Source of the DNA: Chamaesiphon minutus PCC 6605
GTDB taxonomy: Bacteria > Cyanobacteriota > Cyanobacteriia > Cyanobacteriales > Chamaesiphonaceae
DNA length: 64,000 nucleotides
Assembly (NCBI RefSeq): GCF_000317145.1
Contig: NC_019697.1
Location: 1,984,001 to 2,048,000 of the forward strand
Direction of reading: 5' to 3'
A program made the translations under genes and the position numbers. This document shows positions 9,525-16,843 of this stretch, in pieces. The notes under the pieces were generated by a model. It was not told the DNA's origin. It saw only the letters and a list, made by a program, of their open reading frames with translations, and ran no database searches. Each line of letters begins with the position of its first letter. The stretch's first letter is position 1.

Positions 9525-9995
9525 TTATGTAGCATCATCATTAGTTTCACCATCGCCATCGCTAACTTCAGCGACGCGGATGCTGCTATTGGGATGTTTT
9601 ACTTCGCTTCCTTCACTGTTAGCAGACTCGGTATAGAGTACTTGACCGTTACCCGCATCTACTTTGACCTCTTTTTGACCGATGGCTACAGCATAAACTA
9701 CATTACCATCTTCATTTTCGAGCTTCACGTTGCTAGCTTTACCACCTTGATTAGCTTCGGCAAATTGCCGTGCTTGTTCGGGAGTAATTTTGGCTAGAGT
9801 TTGCAGTTTAGCTGACTCTTGTTTGTCTTGAGCATCATCATTTGTTTCGCCGTCGCCATCGCTGGCTTCGGCAATTTTTTGAGGGGCGACGATCGTATTC
9901 GATTGTCCTTGGTTAGCATAAGCTAGACTGCTAAAGCCAGCCAAACCGAGAATTCCAACAGCCGCGATTGCCAAATATTTAGGAGAAATGTTCAT
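9525..9995 (-). CDS. Exported PepSY-domain protein with repeated acidic motif
   Basis: 156 residues. Signal peptide at residues 1-27 (LAIAAVGILGLAGFSSLAYA). Residues about 68-118 form a PepSY domain (ITPEQARQFAEANQGGKASNVKLENEDGN..YAVAIGQKEVKVDAGNGQVLYTE, seen as separate blocks). The acidic motif SDGDGETNDDA occurs twice, before the PepSY domain and at the very C-terminus. PepSY domains act outside the cytoplasm, often as modulators of proteases or sensors; no enzymatic role is expected. A close paralogue lies at 14165-14620. It is preceded by the TTGAC direct repeat at 10045-10062. Confidence 0.82.
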   Translation of the reverse strand: MNISPKYLAIAAVGILGLAGFSSLAYANQGQSNTIVAPQKIAEASDGDGETNDDAQDKQESAKLQTLAKITPEQARQFAEANQGGKASNVKLENEDGNVVYAVAIGQKEVKVDAGNGQVLYTESANSEGSEVKHPNSSIRVAEVSDGDGETNDDAT

Positions 9996-10044
9996 GGCTT
10001 CAATTTAGTAAGTTTTGGAAACTAACTTTAATATAGATCTCAAA

Positions 10045-10062
10045 AGTCAAGAACTCGTCAAG
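10045..10062 (-). promoter_or_regulatory. TTGAC direct repeat upstream of PepSY gene 1 (copy C)
   Basis: Minus strand reads CTTGACGAGTTCTTGACT: two CTTGAC half-sites exactly 11 bp apart. They start 50 bp upstream of the ATG at 9995. The same sequence with one change is upstream of the 11799 lipoprotein gene. Confidence 0.6.
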
Positions 10063-10187
10063 AGGATGATTTTTTCCAATAAATCTTGGAAATATTAATT
10101 AATAAGTAAAATACATAAATACACTAATTAATTAGCGTGTTTATACTTTGCCTTAAAAATAGACTGTGGCTTTAGATCGGATCGGTT

Positions 10188-10955
10188 CTACCAGTCGATC
10201 GATGAGTGGTCAACTCTCTTTTGTTTTAGGCTCAGATAAATAATCAGACTGGTAATAATACAAAGAAAAATAATACTAGTACCTACTGTCCCCAAACCAT
10301 AGCCACCATTTTTTGCAGGTTGAGATAGGAGATCGCCGATCGATGCACCGAGCGGACGAGTCAGGATATAAGCTAGCCAAAATGCTAAGACTGCATTCAT
10401 TCTAAAGTAAAAATGACCGATCGCTATTGCAGCAATTGCAGCCCCAAATAACAGTGCAGCTTGTAAATACCCTAACTTCAAAGCTTCGGCGAGATAATCT
10501 CCTGTCGCCGTGCCCAATGCAAATGTTACTAAAATAGCTGCCCAATAAAATAGTTCCCTTTTAGGTGTATTAATGGAGTGCATTGCTAATGTTTTTTCAT
10601 TGGCATACCAAACTGCAAAAACAACTGCCAAGATAATACTAAAAACTATAATAATGGTAACTAAACTAACTTTAAGCTCATCTACCAATCGATCGGTGAT
10701 GAGTGTTCCCGTGATACTCATTAGCACGACAACAACCCAGTAACTGACAGGTACGTAACGTTTTAATCTGAATTGATTGAAGAGAGCGAGTAACAATATA
10801 CCACTCATAATATAAGATGTTCCGCTCAAACCAAGTTTGAGATTTGTGGACAGATAATCTGCCCCAGTTTCACCTACTGTTGTTGCTAACACCTTAATTA
10901 TCCAGAACGAGCCGATGACTTCTGGAACCCGATTCGATCTACTAGTTATATTCAT
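10188..10955 (-). CDS. COG4705-type membrane protein (paralogue 1)
   Basis: 255 residues with about 8 membrane helices. The protein is built of internal repeats, each carrying a TxGETxAD or TxxGDYLxE block: KVLATTVGETGADYLS near residue 24, ALGTATGDYLAEALKLGY near 146, and TRPLGASIGDLLSQPAKNGG near 205. COG4705 proteins are conserved, uncharacterised membrane proteins often found near PepSY proteins and two-component systems. A paralogue (12154-12924) lies nearby and a lipoprotein gene sits between them. Function unknown. Confidence 0.78.
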   Translation of the reverse strand: MNITSRSNRVPEVIGSFWIIKVLATTVGETGADYLSTNLKLGLSGTSYIMSGILLLALFNQFRLKRYVPVSYWVVVVLMSITGTLITDRLVDELKVSLVTIIIVFSIILAVVFAVWYANEKTLAMHSINTPKRELFYWAAILVTFALGTATGDYLAEALKLGYLQAALLFGAAIAAIAIGHFYFRMNAVLAFWLAYILTRPLGASIGDLLSQPAKNGGYGLGTVGTSIIFLCIITSLIIYLSLKQKRVDHSSIDW

Positions 10956-10965
10956 TGCATTTGTC

Positions 10966-10994
10966 TCGATTAATTTTTAACTTTTATCGACTAA
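10966..10994. repeat. 29-bp direct repeat (copy 1)
   Basis: Identical to 12009-12037 (begins TCGATTAATTTTTAAC). Copy 1 lies 11 bp upstream of the COG4705 gene start at 10955. Copy 2 lies about 210 bp upstream of the lipoprotein gene with no COG4705 start next to it. This points to duplication and rearrangement of the block. Confidence 0.7.
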
Positions 10995-11031
10995 ATAGAC
11001 ATCGGGGTTAATCGGAATGGTGATGCCTCAT

Positions 11032-11799
11032 CTACAGAAAAACTTTTTCGAGCTTATCTACTGCATCTAAAACAGGTGTAGCCAGACGACCATATTCTGC
11101 GGGTGACTTTGCGGCTTGAATTCTGGCAGCGATCGCATCAAAGGTTTTTGCCTCCGAACTATTGCGAGCCTGAGTTGCTGGACGGAGGGTGTTCCAAGTC
11201 TGTTGGAATTCTGCTGCTGTCTTGGTTAACTGAGCTTTATTTCCACTAGCTGATAAAATCTCAAACTCACGACCATAGTAGTCAAGCAATGTGACTTCTA
11301 CAGGCACTTTAGGCTTAAACTCTGTGGTCATCCGAGCCGCAATCAACGTGACTTGATTCGCCTCCTGCAAAGTAGTAGATTTATTTTTGGCAGTAATAGA
11401 CCGATTGAGGTTGGTTGTGGTTAACTTTAACCGAGCTACATCTTTTTGAGCGATTTCAGCGGGTAATTTGCCAGTTACTTGCTGAAGTAATTTCAGGTTT
11501 GCAGAAGCTTTAGTCCAGTCCCCCGCTTTTGCCGTGTCGTAGAGGGCTTCTCCATAGTTACCGACATTAGTAAGTGAAGTCGGTACTTGCTCGTCTTGAA
11601 CTTCTCGTTCGCGCTCCTTAGCTTCATCCGTAGCTTCAACAGGAGTCGTCACGTCAATCTGCTTATTTGCTTGAGGTTGTTGGGTAGGCGTAGATTTATC
11701 GACTTGAGCTTGATTAGGTGTGCTTGTTCGAGCGCAGCTACTAATTCCTAAGATCCCGATCAGAGCTGCTAGAAAAAATATTTTTTGTGAAACTTGCAT
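11032..11799 (-). CDS. Helical lipoprotein of unknown function
   Basis: 255 residues. The start MQVSQKIFFLAALIGILGISSC is a lipoprotein signal with Cys22 as the acylation site, followed by a T/P/Q-rich linker (about 25-55) and a helical domain rich in K, A, L and E. No catalytic motif was recognised. Placed between the two COG4705 genes on the same strand; the TTGAC direct repeat at 11975-11992 lies about 180 bp upstream. It probably belongs to the same envelope regulon. Confidence 0.7.
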   Translation of the reverse strand: MQVSQKIFFLAALIGILGISSCARTSTPNQAQVDKSTPTQQPQANKQIDVTTPVEATDEAKEREREVQDEQVPTSLTNVGNYGEALYDTAKAGDWTKASANLKLLQQVTGKLPAEIAQKDVARLKLTTTNLNRSITAKNKSTTLQEANQVTLIAARMTTEFKPKVPVEVTLLDYYGREFEILSASGNKAQLTKTAAEFQQTWNTLRPATQARNSSEAKTFDAIAARIQAAKSPAEYGRLATPVLDAVDKLEKVFL

Positions 11800-11974
11800 T
11801 ATTTAAAATTCCTTGGCTAGTTTGTTACTCTGTCGTTCTGTCATCGAAGCGTTCGTTATCGGCGTGTGCATCTTTGGTGGTATGGTAAATAACACTTAAC
11901 AGTGTGAGAGTTGTCATTAAATTCCTTCGATATCGTTTAATGTTTTAGAAACTGTCTTTACAGTAGATCTTAAA

Positions 11975-11992
11975 AGTCAAGAACCCGTCAAG
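11975..11992 (-). promoter_or_regulatory. TTGAC direct repeat (copy D)
   Basis: Minus strand CTTGACGGGTTCTTGACT, one base different from copy C, again with 11-bp spacing. The downstream block (TTTTAAGATCTACTGTAAAG) also matches copy C closely, so a promoter-sized segment is conserved. Confidence 0.6.
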
Positions 11993-12008
11993 AATATAAT
12001 TTTCGGTT

Positions 12009-12037
12009 TCGATTAATTTTTAACTTTTATCGACTAA
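12009..12037. repeat. 29-bp direct repeat (copy 2)
   Basis: Identical to 10966-10994. See that entry for the interpretation. Confidence 0.7.
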
Positions 12038-12153
12038 TATATGCGCGATGAAGTACTCGCACTAAATTAGTATGAGTACCGCAAAATTTAGTCGATCGCT
12101 CGCTTTTTAATGTCGCCTTGAAATTGGTTCGATATTGTGAATTGTGCTACCGC

Positions 12154-12924
12154 TCAATGTCCTTTTTTGGCTGGTTTTTGCGGAAAAATAAAGATGCACG
12201 CCAGGATTAATACTAGAAGGATCGCCGATGCTGTGTAACGGCTCAAATTCAGCCCCCCTTTAGCGATGGGTTTATCTAGAAAGTCGCCGACAACCGCGCC
12301 AAGTGGACGAGTCAGGATAAAAGCCGCCCAAAATAGTACGGTTTGGGAGATGTTGGTTTGGTAGTAGGCAACTGCAACTGCCACTAACATCGTGCCAAAC
12401 ACGATCGCACCACCTGTATACCCCAGACCTGCTGTATCGGCTGTCCAATCGCCGAGCGCAGTACCCAAGGTTTGCGAAAACATAATCGTCACCCAATAAA
12501 ACATTTCAGCTTTGGGCGATTTCACCGTATGCACGGCGATCGAACCCAGAGTCCGGTACCACAAGACTAGTGACGCTAACAGTAAGCAGATTAATATTGC
12601 CGTTCCACCCGCATAGCCGATGCCCAGCGAACGATCGACAAAATCTGCCAACGTGGTTCCCACTGTTGTCGTGGCAATAATTGTCGTCCAGTACAGGAGC
12701 GGATGAAATTTCTTTGCAGCAATCTGAGCTAATACTGCAATCAAAAATATGCCTGCAAAGATGCCAGTACTGACGAGATAGCCGAAATTCATCGACATCG
12801 ACAAGGCATCCCCACCTGTCTCGCCCAGGGTTGTAGCCAGGATCTTGACGATCCAGAAGCTCAAAGTTACTGCTGGAACTTTACTGAGAATATCTTGCTC
12901 GTTGGTATTTGTTGTTGCCTTCAT
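12154..12924 (-). CDS. COG4705-type membrane protein (paralogue 2)
   Basis: 256 residues, about 8 membrane helices, same layout as 10188-10955: ILATTLGETGGDALSMS near residue 28, TLGTALGDWTADTAGLGY near 150, TRPLGAVVGDFLDKPIAKGG near 208. The similarity over the full length shows a gene duplication. It lies downstream of the ATP-grasp gene on the same strand (51-bp gap). Function unknown. Confidence 0.78.
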   Translation of the reverse strand: MKATTNTNEQDILSKVPAVTLSFWIVKILATTLGETGGDALSMSMNFGYLVSTGIFAGIFLIAVLAQIAAKKFHPLLYWTTIIATTTVGTTLADFVDRSLGIGYAGGTAILICLLLASLVLWYRTLGSIAVHTVKSPKAEMFYWVTIMFSQTLGTALGDWTADTAGLGYTGGAIVFGTMLVAVAVAYYQTNISQTVLFWAAFILTRPLGAVVGDFLDKPIAKGGLNLSRYTASAILLVLILACIFIFPQKPAKKGH

Positions 12925-12975
12925 TTAAATCAAAGATAAGTGCTTTTAACTTATCCATATAGTTGTTAATTAATC

Positions 12976-13980
12976 TCAATCTTTAAGTGAAAATGAAATC
13001 TCATTAGTCTTAACAAAGAGAGCATCATCATAACGGAGCATTGCCAAACCATCTTCCCATTCATCGATCGCTACTTTAGGACGTTCGCCCAGATATAACT
13101 GCATCAGCCAACCAGGAAAATTTGCTCCAGCTTGATAAGATAGAGGATAACCCCCACCAAAACGGGGATTAATTTCGATAAATACAATTTCACCATCAGG
13201 CTGTAAAAAGCACTGAACGGTAATACAACCGATCGCTCCAGGCAAAGATTCGACTACTTGTTTTGCCGCAGCAATTAAAGCTGGATTTTTGACAGTAATC
13301 CCTTTGCTGATTTCCCCTGCTCTAGTTTCAAGTCTCAATCTCGGAACGATCGATATTACGTTACCGTGAAAATCGACTAAAACATCGATTGTATATTCTT
13401 CACCAGTAATGAGCTGTTGGACGATCGCATCTTCGACATAATTTGAGAAGAATTCTAGCTCGACCTGATTCTGAACATAATGTAGTCCGATACTAGAACT
13501 ACCAGTGTCGGGTTTGATTATCAGTGGTAAATCTAGCTCTGTAACTCGATCTAATTCATAGATTATCGGTGTCTTGACACCAATTTCTTTGAAAAAGGTA
13601 CTTGTTTTCTTCTTGCTATAACAGATTTCATTTGTTGCTGCTGATGATGTGACTAGAGTGACTCCACGATCTCGAAACCGCTGCTGATGGAGTGACAGGA
13701 GTTGAAGTTCTGTGTCGATTAATGGAATGAGTAGATCGATCGAGTGTCGATCGCAGATATCTAGTAAACTGTCTATATAGGTAGGGTCGTTAATTTTAGG
13801 GACAAGCTCGGCTGTATCTGCAAGGAAAGAAGCTGGAGCACTTCTTTTAAAATCGGCAGTAATTATCTTGCCAGTGATTTTCGTTGGCGCAGCCTCTCGT
13901 GAAGAGAGTCGATACATTGACTGGAGAAAAGCTTTGAGTAGTTCGACTCTTCTACCTACACTTGTTAGTAAAATATTCAT
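12976..13980 (-). CDS. ATP-grasp enzyme (carbamoyl-phosphate synthase large chain-like)
   Basis: 334 residues from ATG 13980; a TTG 18 bp upstream is less likely. The start MNILLTSVGRRVELLKAF is the PreATP-grasp fold, the central part binds ATP (LPLIIKPDTGSSSIGLHYV), and the end carries metal/ATP residues (IVFIEINPRFGGGYPLSYQAG). ATP-grasp enzymes join a carboxylate to an amine or thiol; the substrate here is unknown. Residues about 25-35 (SSREAAPTK) are encoded by a short dispersed repeat at 13882-13908, inserted in frame in a surface part of the N-domain. Strong family call, no pathway. Confidence 0.85.
   Translation of the reverse strand: MNILLTSVGRRVELLKAFLQSMYRLSSREAAPTKITGKIITADFKRSAPASFLADTAELVPKINDPTYIDSLLDICDRHSIDLLIPLIDTELQLLSLHQQRFRDRGVTLVTSSAATNEICYSKKKTSTFFKEIGVKTPIIYELDRVTELDLPLIIKPDTGSSSIGLHYVQNQVELEFFSNYVEDAIVQQLITGEEYTIDVLVDFHGNVISIVPRLRLETRAGEISKGITVKNPALIAAAKQVVESLPGAIGCITVQCFLQPDGEIVFIEINPRFGGGYPLSYQAGANFPGWLMQLYLGERPKVAIDEWEDGLAMLRYDDALFVKTNEISFSLKD
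13882..13908. repeat. Short dispersed repeat, in-frame inside ATP-grasp gene
   Basis: CGTTGGCGCAGCCTCTCGTG followed by AAGAGAG. Same family as elements at 37831, 40495, 40750, 46583, 47549 and 54805 (core GGCTNNGCCAACG on the other strand). Confidence 0.65.
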
Positions 13981-14046
13981 GAATATTTCTAGCTTCAATG
14001 AATTTTTAAGCGGATACGAGCGATTAATTGAATAATTTAGTTTGGA

Positions 14047-14070
14047 TCGATCTCGATCTATCGAGATCGA
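14047..14070. other. Near-perfect hairpin between PepSY gene 2 and ATP-grasp gene
   Basis: Arms TCGATCTCGAT and ATCGAGATCGA (11 bp) with a 2-base centre. No T-run follows, so it may be an operator or a chance product of the GATC-rich base composition. Confidence 0.4.
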
Positions 14071-14164
14071 TAATAAATCTATCGATAGTAGATACCACCA
14101 CCTTGCAAGGATGAAAACTATCGATCGACTGTCATTAGATAGGGTAAAATTCGCAGATTATAAG

Positions 14165-14620
14165 TTATTTACCATCATCATTAGTTTCACCCTTTTCCAC
14201 TTCAGCTACTTGAATGCTGCTACGCGGGCGAGAACCTTCTGATTCCGATCCCTCTTTGGCTGTATTATCCGTATAGAGAATCTTTCCATTTCCCGCATCA
14301 ACTTTAACTTCATTTTGTCCGATATTTACAGCATAAACTAAGTTACCGTCTTCATTTTCTAGCTGAACGTTACTGGCTTTATTTCCTTGTGCTACTTCTG
14401 CTGTTTGTCGTGCTTGGCTGGCTGAGATTTTAGCCAGGGGCTGAAGTTTAGCTATTTCGCTCGCTTCATCAGTAGATGATTCGCTCAAGGCTACTTTCTC
14501 TTGGGCAACTGCCATTAATGATGTACTCGGTGACGATGCCGATACCATTTTGGTAATACCACCGATACCCATAGTAGCGACTACTGCGGCAATGAGACTG
14601 ACTTTTACTGAGGGTTTCAT
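14165..14620 (-). CDS. Exported PepSY-domain protein (paralogue 2)
   Basis: 151 residues. Signal peptide about 1-28, PepSY block at about 67-118 (ASNVQLENEDGN..VKVDAGNGKILYTD), and C-terminal tail SSIQVAEVEKGETNDDGK, closely matching the tail of the 9525-9995 protein. The two paralogues share the tail motif GETNDD, which is unusual and may bind a cation or serve as a recognition tail. The promoter region at 14650-14760 carries GAGTTCTTGACTTTTA on the minus strand. Confidence 0.82.
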   Translation of the reverse strand: MKPSVKVSLIAAVVATMGIGGITKMVSASSPSTSLMAVAQEKVALSESSTDEASEIAKLQPLAKISASQARQTAEVAQGNKASNVQLENEDGNLVYAVNIGQNEVKVDAGNGKILYTDNTAKEGSESEGSRPRSSIQVAEVEKGETNDDGK

Positions 14621-14649
14621 GGGTTAAAATTCTGAATTTGGACTCAACA

Positions 14650-14760
14650 CCATCTACATTAGGTAGTAAAAGTCAAGAACTCGGAAAGATCTAAAATATT
14701 TTAGAAATAAACAAATCTGATGACTTTTCTAGTTCTTGACAATTTGTTCTTACAATCGAT
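14650..14760. promoter_or_regulatory. Bidirectional promoter region with TTCTTGAC boxes (copy E)
   Basis: Minus strand: GAGTTCTTGACTTTTA (14671-14685) facing PepSY gene 2. Plus strand: TTCTAGTTCTTGACAATTTG with TTGACA at 14736-14741 and GATTTA 16 bp later, facing the small exported protein at 14792. Same layout as copies A and B. Confidence 0.55.
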
Positions 14761-14791
14761 TTATTCGATCGATTGTAAAAGGTATATTTTT

Positions 14792-15148
14792 ATGAAACGC
14801 TTTCTTTCAAGCGGCTTGGTAGTTATCGCCATTTCACTAGCTATAAACACCTCTGTAGAAGCAAAGGGCAAACCGGAGGTTATTAGAAAACCAGTAGTGC
14901 AAGTAAATAATAATCCCTCAGAATATATAACTCCGTTTGAATTAGTTGCTAATGCTTATCAAGGTCAATATCGGATGCAGTCTATTCCTGGATTCGGTTC
15001 ATTAATTTATGATGTTAAAACTGGCGAAATCACCGCTAAAGATTTAGTCAAAGCTGCAATTAATGCTAAGATTTTGCCCTCACAAGCAATTGCCGATCGT
15101 AATTATCTTAGTAATGTAGATTGGCAACTAAGATCGATGAGTAAGTAA
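14792..15148 (+). CDS. Small exported protein of unknown function
   Basis: 118 residues from ATG 14792. Signal peptide MKRFLSSGLVVIAISLAINT with cleavage likely after VEA (residue 24). The mature part (ITPFELVANAYQGQYRMQSI, then ITAKDLVKAAINAKILPS) is mixed alpha/beta with no known motif. An upstream TTG overlaps the promoter, so ATG 14792 is preferred. Under the plus-strand TTCTTGAC box. Confidence 0.65.
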   Translation: MKRFLSSGLVVIAISLAINTSVEAKGKPEVIRKPVVQVNNNPSEYITPFELVANAYQGQYRMQSIPGFGSLIYDVKTGEITAKDLVKAAINAKILPSQAIADRNYLSNVDWQLRSMSK

Positions 15149-15228
15149 GGTCGATTCAATTTTAAGCTGCCTCAATATGCACGCTCCCGTTCGTTCTAAT
15201 AGATAAATCTAATTAAGCTAATCCTGTC

Positions 15229-15873
15229 ATGCACGATCTTCGCTCTCATCGCCAGAATTTAATTAATAGCTTGCGCCAGCAAGGAGTATTGCTGATTGGC
15301 TATCTGCTTATCCTCAGTATTGTTGCTTGGCTGTGTACCGAAGTGTGGGAGAGAGAAGCATTTAGCTTCGATCGATCTTTACTGCTCTGGATTCATCAAT
15401 TTGCTAATCCTCAATTAGATGGTGTGATGCTATTTATTACCGCACTAGGTAATCCAGGTATGGTAGTAACAGTCTTTATTAGTACGATCGCTTGGCTGGG
15501 GATGAAAAGGCGATACTCTGATGGCATCAGATTTTTGATTATTTGTGCGGGTGGAGTATCATTCAATTATGTAATGAAGTTATTTTTTGCCAAACCTCGC
15601 CCCGAACTATGGACGCGATTAATTAGTGAAACTTCCTTTTCTTTTCCGAGCGGCCACGCTGTTGGTTCGATGGTTGTGTATGGTTTTATTGGTTATATCT
15701 TAGCTAGAGAGTTCCCTATTTATCAAAGATATATTTATACTGCTGCTAGTATTTTGATTATCGCGATCGGCTTTAGTCGCTTGTATTTGGGCGTACACTA
15801 TCCCACTGATATTATTGCCGGATATGGGGTAGGTATCCTATGGCTGACCACTTGTTTGAAAGTAAGACGCTAA
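15229..15873 (+). CDS. PAP2-family membrane phosphatase
   Basis: 214 residues, about six membrane helices. The three PAP2 motifs are present: KLFFAKPRP (about 125-133), SFPSGHAVGS (about 141-150), and SRLYLGVHYPTDIIAG (about 183-198) with the catalytic histidines. These enzymes dephosphorylate lipid pyrophosphates or phosphatidate on the outer face of the inner membrane; it may recycle undecaprenyl pyrophosphate like UppP at 3546. Specific substrate is not defined. Confidence 0.9.
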   Translation: MHDLRSHRQNLINSLRQQGVLLIGYLLILSIVAWLCTEVWEREAFSFDRSLLLWIHQFANPQLDGVMLFITALGNPGMVVTVFISTIAWLGMKRRYSDGIRFLIICAGGVSFNYVMKLFFAKPRPELWTRLISETSFSFPSGHAVGSMVVYGFIGYILAREFPIYQRYIYTAASILIIAIGFSRLYLGVHYPTDIIAGYGVGILWLTTCLKVRR

Positions 15874-15957
15874 AAGAGCGGGGATCGACTTTTTTCAACT
15901 ATTTTAACGATTGTGAGTCGTGAGCTACCACATCTGATACTGCTCAAATACGCACAT

Positions 15958-16068
15958 ATGCAAAACCTCCAGTTAGCTCTAGCTGTAACTGTTAGCTTGA
16001 CAGCGACTGCTAAGGTTAGCCAGCCATTTTTAGGTCTAACACTATATTTTGAGGTGAGTGCAAATTAA
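15958..16068 (+). CDS. Possible 36-residue signal-like peptide
   Basis: ATG 15958 opens a short frame MQNLQLALAVTVSLTATA... that resembles a signal peptide and ends after FEVSAN. No clear ribosome site. It could be a remnant of a secreted protein or chance. It is the only content seen in the 15874-16088 gap. Confidence 0.2.
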   Translation: MQNLQLALAVTVSLTATAKVSQPFLGLTLYFEVSAN

Positions 16069-16088
16069 AAAGTAGCTCCTGCCAGTGA

Positions 16089-16105
16089 TTTCATCTGGAT
16101 TTCAT
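16089..16105 (+). promoter_or_regulatory. TTTCAT direct repeat, CopR-box-like
   Basis: TTTCAT at 16089-16094 and 16100-16105, 11-bp period (TTTCATCTGGATTTCATC). It resembles the TTCAT-spacer-TTCAT repeats bound by the cyanobacterial copper response regulator CopR. Similar pairs occur at 21340, 24626, 34923 and 35002. Confidence 0.5.
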
Positions 16106-16146
16106 CTTGGGCATTTATGCTTGTTACAGGGTTAAGAGTTAAGGTA

Positions 16147-16644
16147 ATGGAAAAAATCTACCAATTTATCAATTCTTTAGGTCGCTCGACCACCACCTCT
16201 AGTACTGGCAAGTACCTAAACGTCAATAATACCGATCGCCTTTCACCGCATGTCGATGGTAAATTCGATCCCGACAATGAATGGACAATGGTTCGCCCAT
16301 CTATTCAAGTTCATGTGCCCTGTCATAGTCAAGTCTTGACAAAATTATGGATTCATATCCCCGATAATTTCAAGCCCCAAACTGCCAAAATTCAAATTAC
16401 CGATTCGGCAGAGCCGATGCTAAATACGCGAATGATTCCTGCTGTAATTTCCCGTCGAGGTCAGTGGCTGCAAATCAAATTGCAGCAGTCGATCGTTCCC
16501 GATACACAGTTGCGGATTGATTTCGATCGTCAAAATCGCAATATGCTGGTGCGATTGCCTGAATATTTTGTCTATGGCAAATCTGTAAACGGGCAAAGCA
16601 GTTTTTTAGGTAGAGGCTATTTGCCTCTGTCAAATCGGCCTTAG
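16147..16644 (+). CDS. DUF2808-like protein
   Basis: 165 residues from ATG 16147 (ATG 16117 is also possible but lies close to the TTTCAT box). The C-terminal pattern VPDTQLRIDFDRQNRNM and YFVYGKSVNGQ..FLGRGYL resembles the end of cyanobacterial DUF2808 proteins, which are mostly exported and of unknown function; no signal peptide is evident here. A degraded copy of its N-terminal part is found at 18142-18279. Family call is tentative. Confidence 0.55.
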   Translation: MEKIYQFINSLGRSTTTSSTGKYLNVNNTDRLSPHVDGKFDPDNEWTMVRPSIQVHVPCHSQVLTKLWIHIPDNFKPQTAKIQITDSAEPMLNTRMIPAVISRRGQWLQIKLQQSIVPDTQLRIDFDRQNRNMLVRLPEYFVYGKSVNGQSSFLGRGYLPLSNRP

Positions 16645-16843
16645 TGTGGAACGAAATATGCAGACGCGATCGCCTGAATATTTTAGTGATGACAAATTTA
16701 TAAATCGATCGACTAATTCTATATAAGAAGTCTACTTTATTAATAGACATATTTAATTACGACTCTTAAGCACGACTCGATTAACTTTATGTCTACATTA
16801 ATATATCTATATCCAAAAATTTAAATTGTAGTTGAAGTCAAAC

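Larger units (their letters stand above)
11800..12153. other. 354-bp intergenic region with TTGAC box and repeat
   Basis: No gene seen. Holds the TTGAC direct repeat at 11975-11992 and the second 29-bp repeat copy at 12009-12037. The unusually long gap for this gene cluster is compatible with loss of a gene after duplication. Confidence 0.5.

Noticed and set aside
14042-14242. Plus-strand frame opposite the PepSY gene 2 end
   Set aside because: Begins in a GATC-rich hairpin and overlaps the PepSY gene; no support.
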